Assembly: GCA_020740775.1 (NCBI GenBank)
Contig: JAHEWK010000001.1
Span: forward strand, 4,464,001 to 4,528,000
Direction: 5' to 3'
From: Ilyonectria destructans
Taxonomy: Eukaryota; Ascomycota; Sordariomycetes; Hypocreales; Nectriaceae
DNA: 64,000 bases
Under the pieces are notes generated by a model. It was not told the DNA's origin. It saw only the letters and a program-made list of their open reading frames with translations, and searched no databases. The position numbers were made by a program, and so were the translations under genes. Position 1 is the stretch's first letter, and every line of letters begins with the position of its first letter. Of this stretch, positions 39,222-51,426 are shown one piece after another.

Positions 39222-41059
39222 GGTGATGAAGCCGTCGACACGCCGAGCGCTGGATATCGACAAGGCACTCGAAGGGCAGGTCCAAAGAGCAAACAGAAGA
39301 AGGCAAGAAAAAGAAGCCGTTCTCGTGTTGCAGGGAGGAAATACGAAAATTACACAAGAAATCAGAGTGAAACTGGGGTACAAGGCGCGGCAAAGGGTCA
39401 CATTTCATTAATTGCAGGCACATCGAATCTCGTCCCCCCACCAGGGCCACCACTAACACGCTTCCAGGAGGCGATCCCTTGTCTTAGTGGCACGCTGGTG
39501 GACCAACGGACCAGGGCTTGGCTTCAGCTGTGGGAGGCTGAGGCGGAGGCGCAGGGCGTGACCCTGCTAACAGGACTCCAAGAGACGCTTGGGACGATCT
39601 TGGCGGGCGAAACGATGCGATGTGATTCGGCGAGACGCGTCGGAATCGTGAGTTGGTTGTTGGTTGTGCAGTGGTTGCCGCGAGTGGCGTGAGGTCCAAG
39701 CACGCTTTGATTGCTTTGATTGAGAAGGGCAATCAGTTGTAAAGGGGAAAAAAGCCTTGGCTGAATGAGTCCTTCGAGGAGAGACATGCGATGATGCTGG
39801 TCTGGACTATCTTATTGATTCACTTTGATGACACTTTGGACCCGCCACACTCAGGTTCTAGATCAAGTCGGACCACGCTTTGTCGTCTCCCAGCGACTCT
39901 ACTATCTCGTAGGGCTGGATCTGTTTCCCCCAGGGGGCTATGTTATTAGTTAAGGTTAATGCTTGCTGAACATCCTGGACGGACCACATTTCGGATCAAC
40001 GACGGGTGAGAAGAGAAGAATTTTGAGGCTCATTTCATTGCTCCCTCATTACAGCGCGGAACAAATATCGCCCAGCTTACGGAGTACTGCACTCCATTTA
40101 TCAACGTCGCATCCACCCTCCAAGACAAGACAACCTAAGACAAGACACGCGCCACCCATGAAACCCTTGAGACCGCCCTTGAGATACGACTCCACGACGC
40201 CATTGGGCGCTACTAAAGCGGTAACGACTTCGGTGTTGGCTCGGGAGAGGGAGAGAATCCACCAACCCGACATCATGTTCGGTGGCCGATGCGATATTCG
40301 GGCGCGAACGGCTCTGACTACATGACAGCCATCCATCCATTCCTTACATACCTTAACATATTAGCAATACTAGTCTTTATTAACTTAAGGTTCTTACGCC
40401 GGGCTTACCAAACTGCGCGGATGTGGATGCATCGCGTGGCCTAACGTCTCTCATCAGCCAACTGCTCCATCTCTCTTTGGCCACACAGTAGTTCTCTCCT
40501 CCACAACACCCTCCGACAACTCATCTATCTCATTGGACGTTATATTCCCCGGCCTCGCACTCCTCTCCGCCATGCTTTGTCCCCGCCATGTCCCGCACCG
40601 GGACATCGTGTCCGTGGAATTCCCGGCCATCTCCGGGGCAAATCCGACCAACTCCTCCACCTCTTCTGCTCTCAGCAAATGGATGGAGCCGCTTATTTGC
40701 AGCTTTGCATGTAGCGTTGGCTTGATCCACCAATAATACTAGGCATCGTCTACTAATCTCCATTATCCCCGGCTCCGCACTCCGGGTATCGGAATCGATG
40801 TTGCAATTCCGACACTCTGCTTGCTAATCCAAAAAACCACCCCAAAATGAGAGGCCTGGTCTGTAGGTAGATCGCACGTGAATGAAGACTCTTCTCACCG
40901 ATCGCGTCATCACGTATTGTTGACCATTGCTATTGTCGTCTTTCCGTTGCGTACAACTGCTAAACCTTTCCATTAATCGTCGCGGTCAATGTGTTGTTGC
41001 CGGGTACTCGATTCCTCTATCTCCCATCTCCAGCCGACCTCGGCCCAAGATCGAAAGCC
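39222..41059. other. Divergent intergenic region
   Basis: Promoters of the MARVEL-like gene and the MFS gene. A CACGTG lies near 40876. No gene is supported. Confidence 0.4.
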
Positions 41060-42770
41060 ATGACGTCTTCCGCTTCCAATCCCGAGAAGTCGCCAGCCTC
41101 CAATGTCGAAAACGCCAAGGTTGAAGGCTTCAAGACGCCGTCGAATAGCCAAGACTCCATAGAGCAGGATACCTTGACCCCCAACTCCGATAACTCGCCC
41201 ACCTCGGGCGATGAGGCCGACTGCAGTGCTCCGCCAGTCCCCTCCAAGTATGAATCCAGCTGGATCCGTAGGGTGCTGACACCTAAAAACTGTCGATGGG
41301 ATGTCAACTCTCCGCCGGCCCTCACAGTGTCCCAGTGTGTTCTCTATGCCATGGTTGGTTGCAATCTCTTGTCTCATGTCTTAATTACTCTCGGCCTAAC
41401 TCAAAATGTTCAATCCCGCTAGGCCTCAACCTTCACAGTCGCCAATCTCTACTACAACCAGCCAATTCTTAATAAACTGGCTTCCACCTTTAATGTCACT
41501 TACGAAGAGTCTTCTCAAGTTGCAACTTTGATGCAAGCTGGTTATGCTGCGGGTCTCGTCTTCGTCCTTCCCCTAGGTGACATTTTGGAAAGGCGACCGT
41601 TTATCATTTCTCTCATCGTCGCAACGGCTACATTGGTCAGTTAAACTCTTCCTCTTAATCAATAGTCCGATTTTCCCCCTAACATTTGAGTTTAGTGGAT
41701 TGGTCTCTGCGTGACCAATAGCTTTACCGTCTTTCGAGCATTATCCTTCATATGTGGAGTTACCACCGTAACACCGCAGCTGATGATTCCCTTAGTCGGG
41801 GACTTCTCTCCCCCCCATCGCAAATCGTCTTTGTTGTCTATTGTCGTGTCTGGGTTGATTCTTGGTATGCTAGTCGCCAGAGTCCTTTCCGGCGTCGTTG
41901 CAAATTTCACGAGCTGGAGGAACATTTACTGGTTCGCCTGCGGTGCACAGTATCTGCTTGCTTTGACACTTTTCAGCTTCATGCCCGACTATCCTTCGAC
42001 AAATCCCGATGGCCTCAACTATTTCCGAGCACTCTGGTCAATTCCTTACATGATGCTCACGGAACCGGTACTCATCCAGGCGTGCCTGATTGCCTTTTGC
42101 CTCTCGTGCATCTTCACCTCCTTTTGGACCACATTGACCTTTCTCCTCGCCTCCCCGCCTTATGAATACTCATCCCTACAGATTGGATTATTCTCATTCA
42201 CTGCTGTTGCTACAATCGTCATGATCCCCTTCATCGGAAGAATTATCGATCGCTTCGTGCCGCTTCTGTCGACATTGACCGGTCAAGCTATAGCCTTGAC
42301 TGGCACAACCATTGGGACATTTATTAGCACCTTTACAATAGCAGGGCCAATTATCCAGGCCATCGGAATTGACATCGGCGTGCAAACAGCGCAGGTTGCA
42401 AACCGAGCTGCCATTTTCAATATCAACCCCAAGGCGAGGAACCGAGTCAACACCGCATATATGGCCTGCGCCTTTCTAGGTCAATTGACAGGCACGGCAG
42501 TGGGGAACAAACTCTATGCCCAGGGAGGTTGGAGGCATAGCGGGGGATGCAGCAGTACGTAGAAACTAACATCCATCTTTTCAGCTTCAGTTTCACTAAC
42601 ACTTAGTAGTTGGATTTGTTTGTGCAGGTATGATATTCGCACTGGCGAGAGGCCCTAGAGAGACAGGCTGGGTTGGATGGAAAGGAGGTTGGAGCCCACG
42701 GAAAGACTCGCCCGCCCCTCCCGCTCAGCAGAGTCTGGAATCAGGGACACATCCCAAGGAAAACAATTAA
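41060..42770 (+). CDS. Major facilitator superfamily transporter (drug-efflux-like)
   Basis: Exons 41060-41353, 41423-41635, 41696-42554 and 42607-42770 give 509 residues; introns are 69, 60 and 52 nt. An about 90-residue hydrophilic Ser/Asn-rich N-terminus precedes the first membrane helix at NLYYNQPIL. The MFS motif-A position between helices 2 and 3 reads GDILERRPF (Gly-Asp-x-x-x-Arg-Arg). The loop after helix 6 is FMPDYPSTNPDGLNYFRALWS. The second half has several further helices, and IGRIIDRF carries the second, weaker motif-A copy. It ends with a basic tail (RGPRETGWVG). The sequence is of the bacterial AraJ/YnfM type, common in fungi. The substrate is unknown. The last intron joins CS to IVGFVCAGMIF. 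Confidence 0.88.
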
Positions 42771-42980
42771 TATTGAATCAAGAGCGCATTCTTTTTGGAA
42801 AAGCCGATTTATGAAATCTAGGTCTTTGTGTCGATCACCGCCCGAGGTACACGGTTGCATGGGGAAGCGTCAGATGACGGCGAAGGGACGGACAACGACG
42901 TTACAATTTTTCATCACTTATTATACATAATTATCCAACTATGGTGGTATTGCAAAATAAGCCACCCGGACCTGGTGCCT

Positions 42981-45900
42981 TTAATGGCCACCAAGAAATA
43001 GTTCCCATTCCTTCTCTGTGATATCCACCTCCAACATCGGACTCTCTAGTTGCGGAAAGAGGTCCAAGAAGTCTTGTCCATTTTTGTTGCGGCAATCTAG
43101 ACGAGCAAAGGTATCGAGCTCTTTATTGCTCAGTTCCTGGTCTGCGAGTGTTTGGGCCTTCTTTTGGCTCTCGACAAGAAGATTGCGCAAGCCGGTTTCC
43201 CTGCCTCGACTAGCCTCTGGAGGAGTGTCTCTAGGTCCCCTTTGGCTACCGGGCCAAACTTCTGCCGCTGTAGAGAGCACATGCTCTAGGTTGACCCGGG
43301 GGATGGATTTGGTTGGCGAGACGATCTTTAATAGGGACTCGGTGCGCCCCTTCATCTCCTCCCTGACACTGATAACCCCAGGGGGCTTGGTAGGACCATT
43401 ATCTGGCTTCTGGATCATATACTCCGGCTTTCGCTGTCTTCGGCAAACGTTTTGGCGGATAGATTCCACATGCTTTGACGAAATCGGTCGTTCTACTTCC
43501 AGACTGTTCAAGTAGCCGGCAGGATCATCTCGGAGCCACTCTGTCATCCTCTGGGCACTTGGGAGGACCCAATTCTTCCCTACCTGTTTAGCCCAATAAC
43601 CGAAGTCATCTCCTAGACCTAGTTTAACGAGCAGTATTCGTAGGACATCCAAGTCGTAGATTTTTGGGCTTGTGCACTTCATTAAGATGGGGATAAGCTC
43701 CTGCCACGCCTCTGGTGCTGCTTGGTCGGCGAACTGGAAGAGTGCGACTAGAAGCTGGCCGAACCGGAGGATCAACTCGGGATCCAGACTGCCCTCGAGA
43801 TGGCGAAACTCGACAGCACCTGTGAAGTACCCAGGGACGGGACTTTTTTTGACCCGGAGGATACTGACGCAGCTTCTGGCTCCGCCACGGATAATGAGGT
43901 CTTCGATGGCCGTATTACTGGGTGCCATCCAGAGCTTCTTCAGGATGGCCTGGTCGCCAGACGACAGTTCATCAACGGGGAAGTGTTCAAAAAAGTCCTT
44001 CGTCGCAGCGCAGTTTTCCCATTTTTCGTCATAGTAACCAACCAGCCCGACACCGTCACACGACCGCAAGGGACGGCTGAACCCATAACTTTTCCCTCGA
44101 TCCGGGCGACAGAGGCTGAAGATAACAGGGTCAACACAATACATGAGACAGGACAGCTTGCGGTAAAAGTGCAATGGCATGGGATCTGTCCCTTTACCAA
44201 CGCTGACGTGAACTCCGCATCTCTGATCGACGACGAGCCTCATGGTGCGCCGCATACCAGCAAGGATATCGAGTATCGATTCCCAACACTCAGGCGTGTC
44301 TCTCAGGATGGGACTGACCAGCTCCAGGCCGTTTAGACCTGCGTAGCCTTTCCAGTTCTCGGAATTTCCAAGCGAGAGGTCTTCCTTAACACCCCAGGCC
44401 TGCCACTCAGCCTCATACTCGGGGTCACAGAAGGAGCCGCCTTCCTCTGCAAACATCTTCTTCCGGGCGGTGATGGGATCTATCCCGGAGTACTCTACAA
44501 TTGTACCAGGGTTATAGAAAAAGACACCCAGGTTCTTTTTCACCATCTGGATAACTTGCTGGGATCGCGTCTCGAACGTAAGACCGCCAGCGTAGTCTCG
44601 GCCATCCTCCGGGTCAGGGTCCTCGTGCACCTGTCTCGCAGCATTCCCCCAAAGCTCGTGAAATTTCTCTGCTTCTTCCTCAGATTCAAACCAATGTTCG
44701 GATTGAATCTCGGCGACTATTGCAGCCTTCTCCTCCTCCGTCTGGCCAGATGAAGGGGTTTGCATCTCGAGTTCGACGCCTATGGTGTAACAGCTATTGT
44801 CTGTGAGCTTAGCTGACTTGTCCCATTTATCAAGTTGCTTGCCGAGGGTGTTTAGATACGTCTTGTTGATTTCTTGCCCCACGCGTAATGGGAGTGTACC
44901 CGGCTTGACAATGGGCTCTGAATTATGCCCTGGAACTCCTTTCTTTAGCTTCGGCCATGTGGTAAAGTCCGGAATTTCTATTGCTGGCGAACTCCGCTGA
45001 TAGTATTTTGCCACGTCCTCCAAACCACCCTTGGTAAAAAAATCAACAAGAGATACTTTTTGTTGTTGCACCTCGCGTTGCAAGGTTGTTAAATCATTCT
45101 GGATACGTGCTTGAGGCTTTCCAATACCGGCCGAGACTAGAAACGCGCAGACACAAGCCCAATGACAAATCGCGTCAAGGTCGAGTGTTCCACAGTGCTG
45201 GTTGAACCCAACCATACCTCTGTCGCAATCCGTCAGTCCTCGAAAGTCATACGCGGGCCTAGGCTGTCGGCGATCACCATCAGGTATAATGGGAACCAGG
45301 TCGAGAAGATGAACGAGTTCTGAAAAATCGTTGGCGTTTTGGATTCTGTTCAACCCATGGCGGAACTTGGGTGCGCTCAGTTCACCCGGGTGCGTGATGA
45401 GGCTCAATGGTTGTCTATCGGGTGAGATACGATTGTCCCATGGGTCTGGTACTCTGTCCGCAGAGGCAAGTTGCACACGCACGTCGATGTGTCTCTGATT
45501 TTCTGCGAGGTTACTGAACTGTAGACCCAAGGCCCGAAGTGAGCCGGGTCCGCAATGAGGGGGGTGGAGTGTACTTAGAATTGGGTCTGCCGTCCAGAGA
45601 AGCGATGAGATAGTTCTCAACCCTTCTAACTCTAGCTTTCCCTTAGTCGGCCTCGCCAAGACTCCCAGGTGCGTATCGGCGTTGACAATGGCGATGAACT
45701 TGTTGGTCAGAACGTGGATGACCTCGGGAAGGCCTTTGAAAAGAGAAGGGCCTGGCGTATAAACGGGCGACGTGATCTTCACACCAACCCAGCTGTACTC
45801 CGGGTCTTGATGTTCGTTGATGTCCTCGTCGTAAGAAATCATCCACATACCGTCAGTGTCGGTTGCGGATTCCTTTCCTGGTTCCACCCGCGGCCCTGAA

Positions 45901-46208
45901 TGCAAGGTGGCACCATCGGGCATTGTCCAGTTCGTTGTCAGTCCTCTTTTATTCAACGAGTGTGCGAGCCGAAACAGAACCCACCCCTTGGATCTACCAT
46001 TGGACATTGGTTTACCCTGAGGGTCTCGGAGCTCTGGTGGAACGTAACTGAAGGCCTCCGGAGGAGGTTTGATCGAGCGTCCAGCGCGGTGAAGGAATGT
46101 TTCGGGGTCGAGGAAACCCCAGAATCTAAAGTCTCTGGTGGTTGCGAGCAGCACACGAAGCTCGACCCGAAATTCGACATTGTTCGGAAAACATCCAATC
46201 GCAGACAT
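42981..46208 (-). CDS. Large amidoligase-superfamily protein with a degenerate N-terminal copy
   Basis: Single exon, 1075 residues. The C-terminal half has the amidoligase_2 signature set: GVELEMQTP near 476, LELVSPIL near 628 with a preceding glycine, CGVHVSVG near 664, and a downstream block with EFRHLEG. Known of the superfamily: ATP-grasp-like folds related to glutamine synthetase and glutamate-cysteine ligase, predicted to form amide or peptide bonds. The N-terminal half repeats the order more weakly: FRVELRVLL near 12, WVGVKITSPVYT near 140, and VNADTHLGV near 176. It therefore looks like an internal duplication in which the first copy has lost most of its residues. No signal peptide or membrane segment is visible. 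The substrate is unknown; fungi carry many uncharacterised paralogues. Confidence 0.82.
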   Translation of the reverse strand: MSAIGCFPNNVEFRVELRVLLATTRDFRFWGFLDPETFLHRAGRSIKPPPEAFSYVPPELRDPQGKPMSNGRSKGWVLFRLAHSLNKRGLTTNWTMPDGATLHSGPRVEPGKESATDTDGMWMISYDEDINEHQDPEYSWVGVKITSPVYTPGPSLFKGLPEVIHVLTNKFIAIVNADTHLGVLARPTKGKLELEGLRTISSLLWTADPILSTLHPPHCGPGSLRALGLQFSNLAENQRHIDVRVQLASADRVPDPWDNRISPDRQPLSLITHPGELSAPKFRHGLNRIQNANDFSELVHLLDLVPIIPDGDRRQPRPAYDFRGLTDCDRGMVGFNQHCGTLDLDAICHWACVCAFLVSAGIGKPQARIQNDLTTLQREVQQQKVSLVDFFTKGGLEDVAKYYQRSSPAIEIPDFTTWPKLKKGVPGHNSEPIVKPGTLPLRVGQEINKTYLNTLGKQLDKWDKSAKLTDNSCYTIGVELEMQTPSSGQTEEEKAAIVAEIQSEHWFESEEEAEKFHELWGNAARQVHEDPDPEDGRDYAGGLTFETRSQQVIQMVKKNLGVFFYNPGTIVEYSGIDPITARKKMFAEEGGSFCDPEYEAEWQAWGVKEDLSLGNSENWKGYAGLNGLELVSPILRDTPECWESILDILAGMRRTMRLVVDQRCGVHVSVGKGTDPMPLHFYRKLSCLMYCVDPVIFSLCRPDRGKSYGFSRPLRSCDGVGLVGYYDEKWENCAATKDFFEHFPVDELSSGDQAILKKLWMAPSNTAIEDLIIRGGARSCVSILRVKKSPVPGYFTGAVEFRHLEGSLDPELILRFGQLLVALFQFADQAAPEAWQELIPILMKCTSPKIYDLDVLRILLVKLGLGDDFGYWAKQVGKNWVLPSAQRMTEWLRDDPAGYLNSLEVERPISSKHVESIRQNVCRRQRKPEYMIQKPDNGPTKPPGVISVREEMKGRTESLLKIVSPTKSIPRVNLEHVLSTAAEVWPGSQRGPRDTPPEASRGRETGLRNLLVESQKKAQTLADQELSNKELDTFARLDCRNKNGQDFLDLFPQLESPMLEVDITEKEWELFLGGH

Positions 46209-46617
46209 GGTGATTTTGGCTCAATTGAAACGATTGAGAGTTTTTGGTATGGCAGCTCCTGGCTGGGCCCTAATGTTCACTTGTTGATCTGTCTGAACCG
46301 TAGAGTTGTTGTTAACGAATGGTGAGATTGTGGGAATTGTGAAATATAGCGATAGTCTTGCAATGAATTTGGATTTTGATGTGTACAAGTCCTCGTATGC
46401 TATGCGGAAGGATGCCTTTTTATGTAGGTTGAGTTTGGATCATAGAGCTTTACCATAGAACAAGCAACGACAATAAGATCATGGCGAACAAATCCGCGAA
46501 TTTCGCTGGTTGAGGACAAATCCCTTTGTAAGAACCTAACATTGCCTATGTTCTGACAAAGAGTTCTGAACAGCCCGGGTTACCTTGTTGTGTTCTTTCA
46601 ACCATGGACATGGATTT
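46209..46617. other. Spacer upstream of the amidoligase gene
   Basis: Promoter of the amidoligase gene and 3' flank of the G-patch gene. No feature is seen. Confidence 0.4.
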
Positions 46618-47625
46618 TCAATCGTGTTCCTCCTCCGTTAGGCCCGGGCATCCCTCCATTTCCGAGTCTACGTATGCCATCTTGCACCAAAAGCAGTATC
46701 TGTACTTTTCCCGGAGGTACTCCAACACCCGTTTCAATCGCTCCTCAATGTCCAATGCGTTAAACTCGTCCAACTCCTCATCCTCCTCGTCTAGATCCTC
46801 AGCCGTAGCAAATATCGTATGTCCCTTACCTAGGGCCTTCTTATCATCTTCATCCTCATTGTCATCCTCATACGTAGGAAGCCGGGAGAGTGACTGTTCG
46901 AGGTCATACCGCATCCGTCGGTCGCGTTCTTTTTCCTCGCGGTACCGGGCGAGGCCTCGGTACAGCACGGGGATGGACTTAAGGGGGCGAGATGATATTG
47001 AGCGCGGCTTCTTTGTTGACTCGGCATCCTCGGGTGAGGCGTCGTCCGCGTTGGTGTCTTGAATGTTGGGTTGTTCATCGTCCATGCCTTCAGCCACGCG
47101 TTGCGCCGCCCATAATTGTTTCTCCAAGCGTGCCTCCTCCCGCTCTCTTCTTACGCGCTCGCGATATTCATCTGGATCCAGCTTGGCCATCTTCACATCT
47201 CTCTCTTTGGCCGCTTCCCGCATCTTCCTCTTCTTCTCATTCTCCAAGCCAATGCCGCTACGGTCCTCCTTGACGCTGACCTTGATCGGCTCAGCCCTGC
47301 CCTGAGCCTGACCGTCCTCCGTCTTCTTTCCGAGGCCCCCGCCCGTGAATCCCATCTTGGCCATCATGGCGAGGCCCTTGCTCTTTTTCGCTCGTGGGTC
47401 GTCCAGCATGGATGTCGACAGCGCCTTCTCACGCGCGGCTTCTTCCTCCTCGGCGATCTGAGCTTTGGACTTGACGATGCCTCTGGCGCGGGACTCCCGT
47501 TTTAATCGTTGTGTGCGCTGAAAGGACGACTCCTTGATGGGCGCAGGGTCGTCAAAGGTCATGTTCATGTAGTCGTCATCGTCGTCGTCTGGTGCACTTG
47601 CACCGTTCTGTTGCGACGCGCTCAT
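46618..47625 (-). CDS. G-patch protein of the GPATCH11 type
   Basis: Single exon, 335 residues. An acidic leader (DDDDDDYMNM) is followed by a charged coil. A G-patch spans about 83-130 with MGFTGGGLGKK, PIKVSVKEDRSGIGLE. A long Glu/Arg helix follows, and a C-terminal DUF4187-like block with YRYCFWCKMAYVD and CPGLTEEEHD. This is the GPATCH11/CCDC75 architecture. G-patches activate DEAH-box helicases, so a role in splicing or RNA processing is likely but inferred. GPATCH11 is absent from budding yeast but kept in filamentous fungi. No intron; the ATG at 47625 follows an in-frame region without earlier ATG. Confidence 0.88.
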   Translation of the reverse strand: MSASQQNGASAPDDDDDDYMNMTFDDPAPIKESSFQRTQRLKRESRARGIVKSKAQIAEEEEAAREKALSTSMLDDPRAKKSKGLAMMAKMGFTGGGLGKKTEDGQAQGRAEPIKVSVKEDRSGIGLENEKKRKMREAAKERDVKMAKLDPDEYRERVRREREEARLEKQLWAAQRVAEGMDDEQPNIQDTNADDASPEDAESTKKPRSISSRPLKSIPVLYRGLARYREEKERDRRMRYDLEQSLSRLPTYEDDNEDEDDKKALGKGHTIFATAEDLDEEDEELDEFNALDIEERLKRVLEYLREKYRYCFWCKMAYVDSEMEGCPGLTEEEHD

Positions 47626-48146
47626 GATGCAAAGGTATCCCCAAGAGCCGTGAGGCGAACGTGGGTCGATGAGGAAAGCGATACTGGAGACAGGCCACAG
47701 GTCGGGAACGGAAGCAAAGTGGCAATATCGATTGATGGAGATCTGTTAGATGAAGAGTTTGAGCTGTAATTCGGGCTGACCTTCAGTGAGAGCTGCTGTA
47801 TTACAGAAGGCTTCGCGGATTTTTCGGGCAGAATTCTCCGCCCCTGCTTTCTGATTGGCATGAGAGTACAGTGGGACGGTAAAAGCTACACTGTATTTGG
47901 CAAAATTATAGTGGATTATAGGACCTACAGGGTATTGTTACTGAGCTGGTGATACAGTGCGAATAACGTCAACAACTAACGAGCGTTACCACAACACATT
48001 CAAGTAGAGACGTTCAAGTATTGAAGGGATTCATTCACGAAGCAGGAATTCCCTTTGCAGCAAACACAGTTGAGACAGCAGATTGGACAGCAGATTGGAC
48101 ATGGAAACAAAATGTTCTGGTATTATGTGCACCGGATATCCTTCTT
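47626..48146. other. Spacer
   Basis: Between GPATCH11 (start at 47625) and NOP14 (stop at 48147), both minus-strand. It has a short GCAGATTGGACA duplication near 48080-48105. No gene is seen. Confidence 0.4.
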
Positions 48147-50928
48147 CTACCTGTTGTTCTTTCTCTTCCGCGCCGCTTTTTCCCTCTCGTACGCGTTCGA
48201 CTCGCGTCCCTCTTCGCTCTGGATCTCGGCCACAAGCCTCTTGTACTTCTTCTCGTACGCCTCGTCCTTGGCCTTCTTCATGCGCAGCTTCTCTCTCGCC
48301 ATGAAGTTGGCGTCCTTCCGCAGCTCTCTCATCGCGCCCTTGCGCTCCTTCTTGTGCTCGGCCTTCAGCTTGGCAAGCTCGGCACGCTCGCGATCTGGGT
48401 CGTAGTGCTTATCGGGATCGAATGTCTCCTCGAACTTGGGCACGAATGTCTTGATCGCTAGTGCTTTGTGGTGGTGTAGCTCTAGGTTGCGACGAGAGAG
48501 TTGGGCCACCTTGAGCATGCGCTCAAACTTGGTTTGAAGCTTCTCAACCCGCTCAACCAGAGCAGGGGGGAGATGAGACCGGCATCCCTTGCTGCTGAGA
48601 TGTCTCAAGACGTTGGCTCCCTGTGAAAAGGTGTCGAGGAACGAGCTCTTTCCAGTCCACGTATCCGCAGCCGCCTCGAGGGTTTGAACGGTCGTATCCA
48701 GGATAGATACTTTAAGTACCTTGGCTTGTGTGCCTGTAACCTCAATACCTCGGCAATCGGAGAAGTTCAGCTTCCTTAGAAGAGTCTTCTTGCAAGATTC
48801 GGCTCGAACGCTGCTGGGAGCGCTGTGAATAGGGAAGCTTCCCTGCTTTTGCGATGCCGCGACGGGGGAGAGGGCACAGAGAGTGTTCAAGCAGAAGTTG
48901 ATGACCTCTGGGACATATCTCTTGGCCAGCTTTTGATAGCTGACCGCAAGGATCGACAAGTAGGTGCCGATCGCAAAGTCAGACAGCTGCTGTGGGACTT
49001 TTTGTCCAAGGTAACGCGCAATTGTCAACGTGGCAGGTGTGACAACCTGGTGGAAGTGATCAGACGTAGGGAAGACGGAGCCGACAGCTGCGAGGAGGAT
49101 CAAATCTCCAGGCTGCAGGGCAAGGGGGCGTGAGTTGGCCATCTCCTCCATGTTATGGCGGAATTGCTTGCTGATCTCGACTGGGAACATCTTGGCCAGA
49201 GAGTGGATATGACGAACAAGACTCTCCAGCACGGAAAATGAAGGGGATGTTGCAGGATCCCAAGGAGAGGCGATAAAGTCGACCAGAGCTGCAGAGAAGT
49301 TTGCGAGCCGTTCCTTGTTCCTGCTGTCAAGCTTGGGGTGGTAGAGCGCACGAATTCGTTGCACGATGGTGGGGATGGTCTTTGAAGGATAGGGGGCTGT
49401 GACGGACAGGAACTCTTCGCAGGACTGGGGGCAAGGGAAGGTGTACGGTAGTCCCTGATCGTCTCCCCTTTGAATTGCCGAAGCCTTTGTCGACGAATCT
49501 GCCTCGAACACGGGATTTCTGGCCTCCTCTTCGTTGAGCAGGCCTTTGGTGAAGTCGTCCTCCTCATCAGAGCCATCAGAGCCATCGATATCGGAGTCGT
49601 CGTCGCTTTCGATAAGCTCCAGATCAGAGCCACTTGCCACAAGGTCATCGTCGATGAGAAAGTCATCCTCATCGTCAAACCCCAGCTCGGTTGCAGTAGG
49701 TCGAGATTTGAGACCGCTTCCCAGGCCAAAATCTTCGTCGTCTTCGCCCATATCCATAAAGAAATCGTCTTCCTTCGGGGCACCCTTCTCCGATTTGACG
49801 TCGTCCTCGCTGTCTGTCACCTCCTCGCCTCTCATACGTCGTTGTCGTTTATCCTCAAGCTCCTTCAGCCTCTGGGACTCCTCCTCAACCTTTTCCTCGT
49901 CCGTCTTTGTACGGTCGGCAGGCTGAGCTCTCTTGTCCTGAGCTAGCTTCTTGACCTGGAGATCAAAGTCCCTCTCGAAAGCGCCTCGCTCTACACCTGC
50001 AATGGTGGCGATTGGTGCATCCTCGGGGGCTTGGGGCTTGGGGCGTTGTGGACCTTGGGAGAGAAGCCAATGGATGTTCGGTAGCTCCTTGTCGAGTTGT
50101 GCTCGAACGTCATCGTCTTCCTCCTTGGCAGCCTGACGTTCGTACTTGTGCAGCTTGGACTTGGCGATGACCTCCTCCATCACTTCTTTCTTGGTCTTCT
50201 TCCGTTCGGGTTCACCGTTCGCGTCTTCCCCATCGCTGCCTGCAGCGGCTAGGGAACGAATACGCTTTAGCCTCTGCATCTCGCGGACGGAGCCATCACT
50301 GTCGTACTCCTCCAGGTCGTCTTCCTTGAAGTCGTCCATAGACTGCATGTCTTTGAATGTCAAGGACTTGCCCATGTGAGTCAAGCTCTCCGAAGGCTCA
50401 TCATCTTCCAGGTCGAACATAGCGCCCTTCTTGTGGCTCTTCTGCTTCTCGCGCGCGAAACGTTCCAGCATCTTCTCCTCGGGGGCCATGGTGGGATCGT
50501 TTTCACCGAATCGACGATCGATGATACCGCCGACCTTGTTACGACGCTGCATCTCGACGAGCAGTGTTTCTCGGCGCTGTTGTGCCTATGTCAGCAATGT
50601 ACTAATGCATCCGAGTTTGTGTCGTTACCCTGGCTTCGCTGGCTGCCTTGGTCTGCCCCGGGCGACCCTTGATTCCACCTGCAATGCCGGCAGCAGTCGG
50701 ACGGTTGGTAGTAACGTCGAATTTGGGTCCTCGGGCGGCATGCTTCAAGTCGAAAGGGTTGAACTGCTCGCGAATGCCCTCCAGAACCACCCCTCGCTGG
50801 AGTCGCTTTTCGTTGCGAGCGCGCTCATCCTGTGCGACGCGTCGCTTCTGCTTCTTGGATTGTTGAGGACCAACAATTCCCTGCTCCCTGAGGGACGCCT
50901 TGAGGCGCTTGAGCTGAGAGCCGGCCAT
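48147..50928 (-). CDS. NOP14: Nucleolar complex protein Nop14
   Basis: Exons 50928-50629 and 50576-48147 give 909 residues; the 52-nt intron joins EAR to RRETLLVEMQRRNKVGG. Blocks typical of Nop14: FDLKHAARGPKFDV at the start, DRRFGENDPTMAPEEKMLERFAREKQ, and GKSLTFKDMQSMDDF. Several long acidic tracts and a C-terminal region of hydrophobic helices end in a Lys/Arg-rich tail (KRLVAEIQSEEGRES). Nop14 is a component of the 90S pre-ribosome, partner of Emg1 and Noc4, needed for 18S rRNA maturation in the nucleolus. The size and motif order fit well. It neighbours other RNA-processing genes but there is no sign of an operon. Confidence 0.93.
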
Positions 50929-51426
50929 CTCAACTTTGGTGGTTGTGGGAGTCTTGCCGTGGACTTCAAGGATCAGAAGCTGGGAATTTTTTCTTTGAAA
51001 ATCCTTATCGTTATCGGCTCCGTAATGCAGTGTGGGGCCATTGGCCTTGCATCCGTCACGGCCCCACCCTTGGGAGCCAGCTTCCGAGACAAATTCTGGG
51101 ATGTTGGTCACTGCCCGAAGTGGTTTCCATTGCGAGAATGTTTTTTGAGCAAGTGACAGGAGAACAAATTGAATTCTTAGACAATGTCTAGACTGAACCT
51201 AGTGGAATGTTTTGGAGTCTGATGATGTTGAGTAACACTGGAACGACAGAGGGACGCCAATTGTTAAATGTTAGAGACGCTAGCTCTGTCTAGTTTCGTC
51301 AAGGGCGGTGGTATGTGGCAGAATATGCTCGTCACATCAGGAGCCTGACAGCTTCCCGCGACGCCGAACGTGCAGCACTCCCTTCTTCGCCAGTATCATG
51401 AAATCAATAGAACTCCACCGAACAAG
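50929..51426. promoter_or_regulatory. Divergent promoter of NOP14 and the 51427 gene
   Basis: The only space between two divergent starts (about 500 bases). No clear motif is called. Confidence 0.4.
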
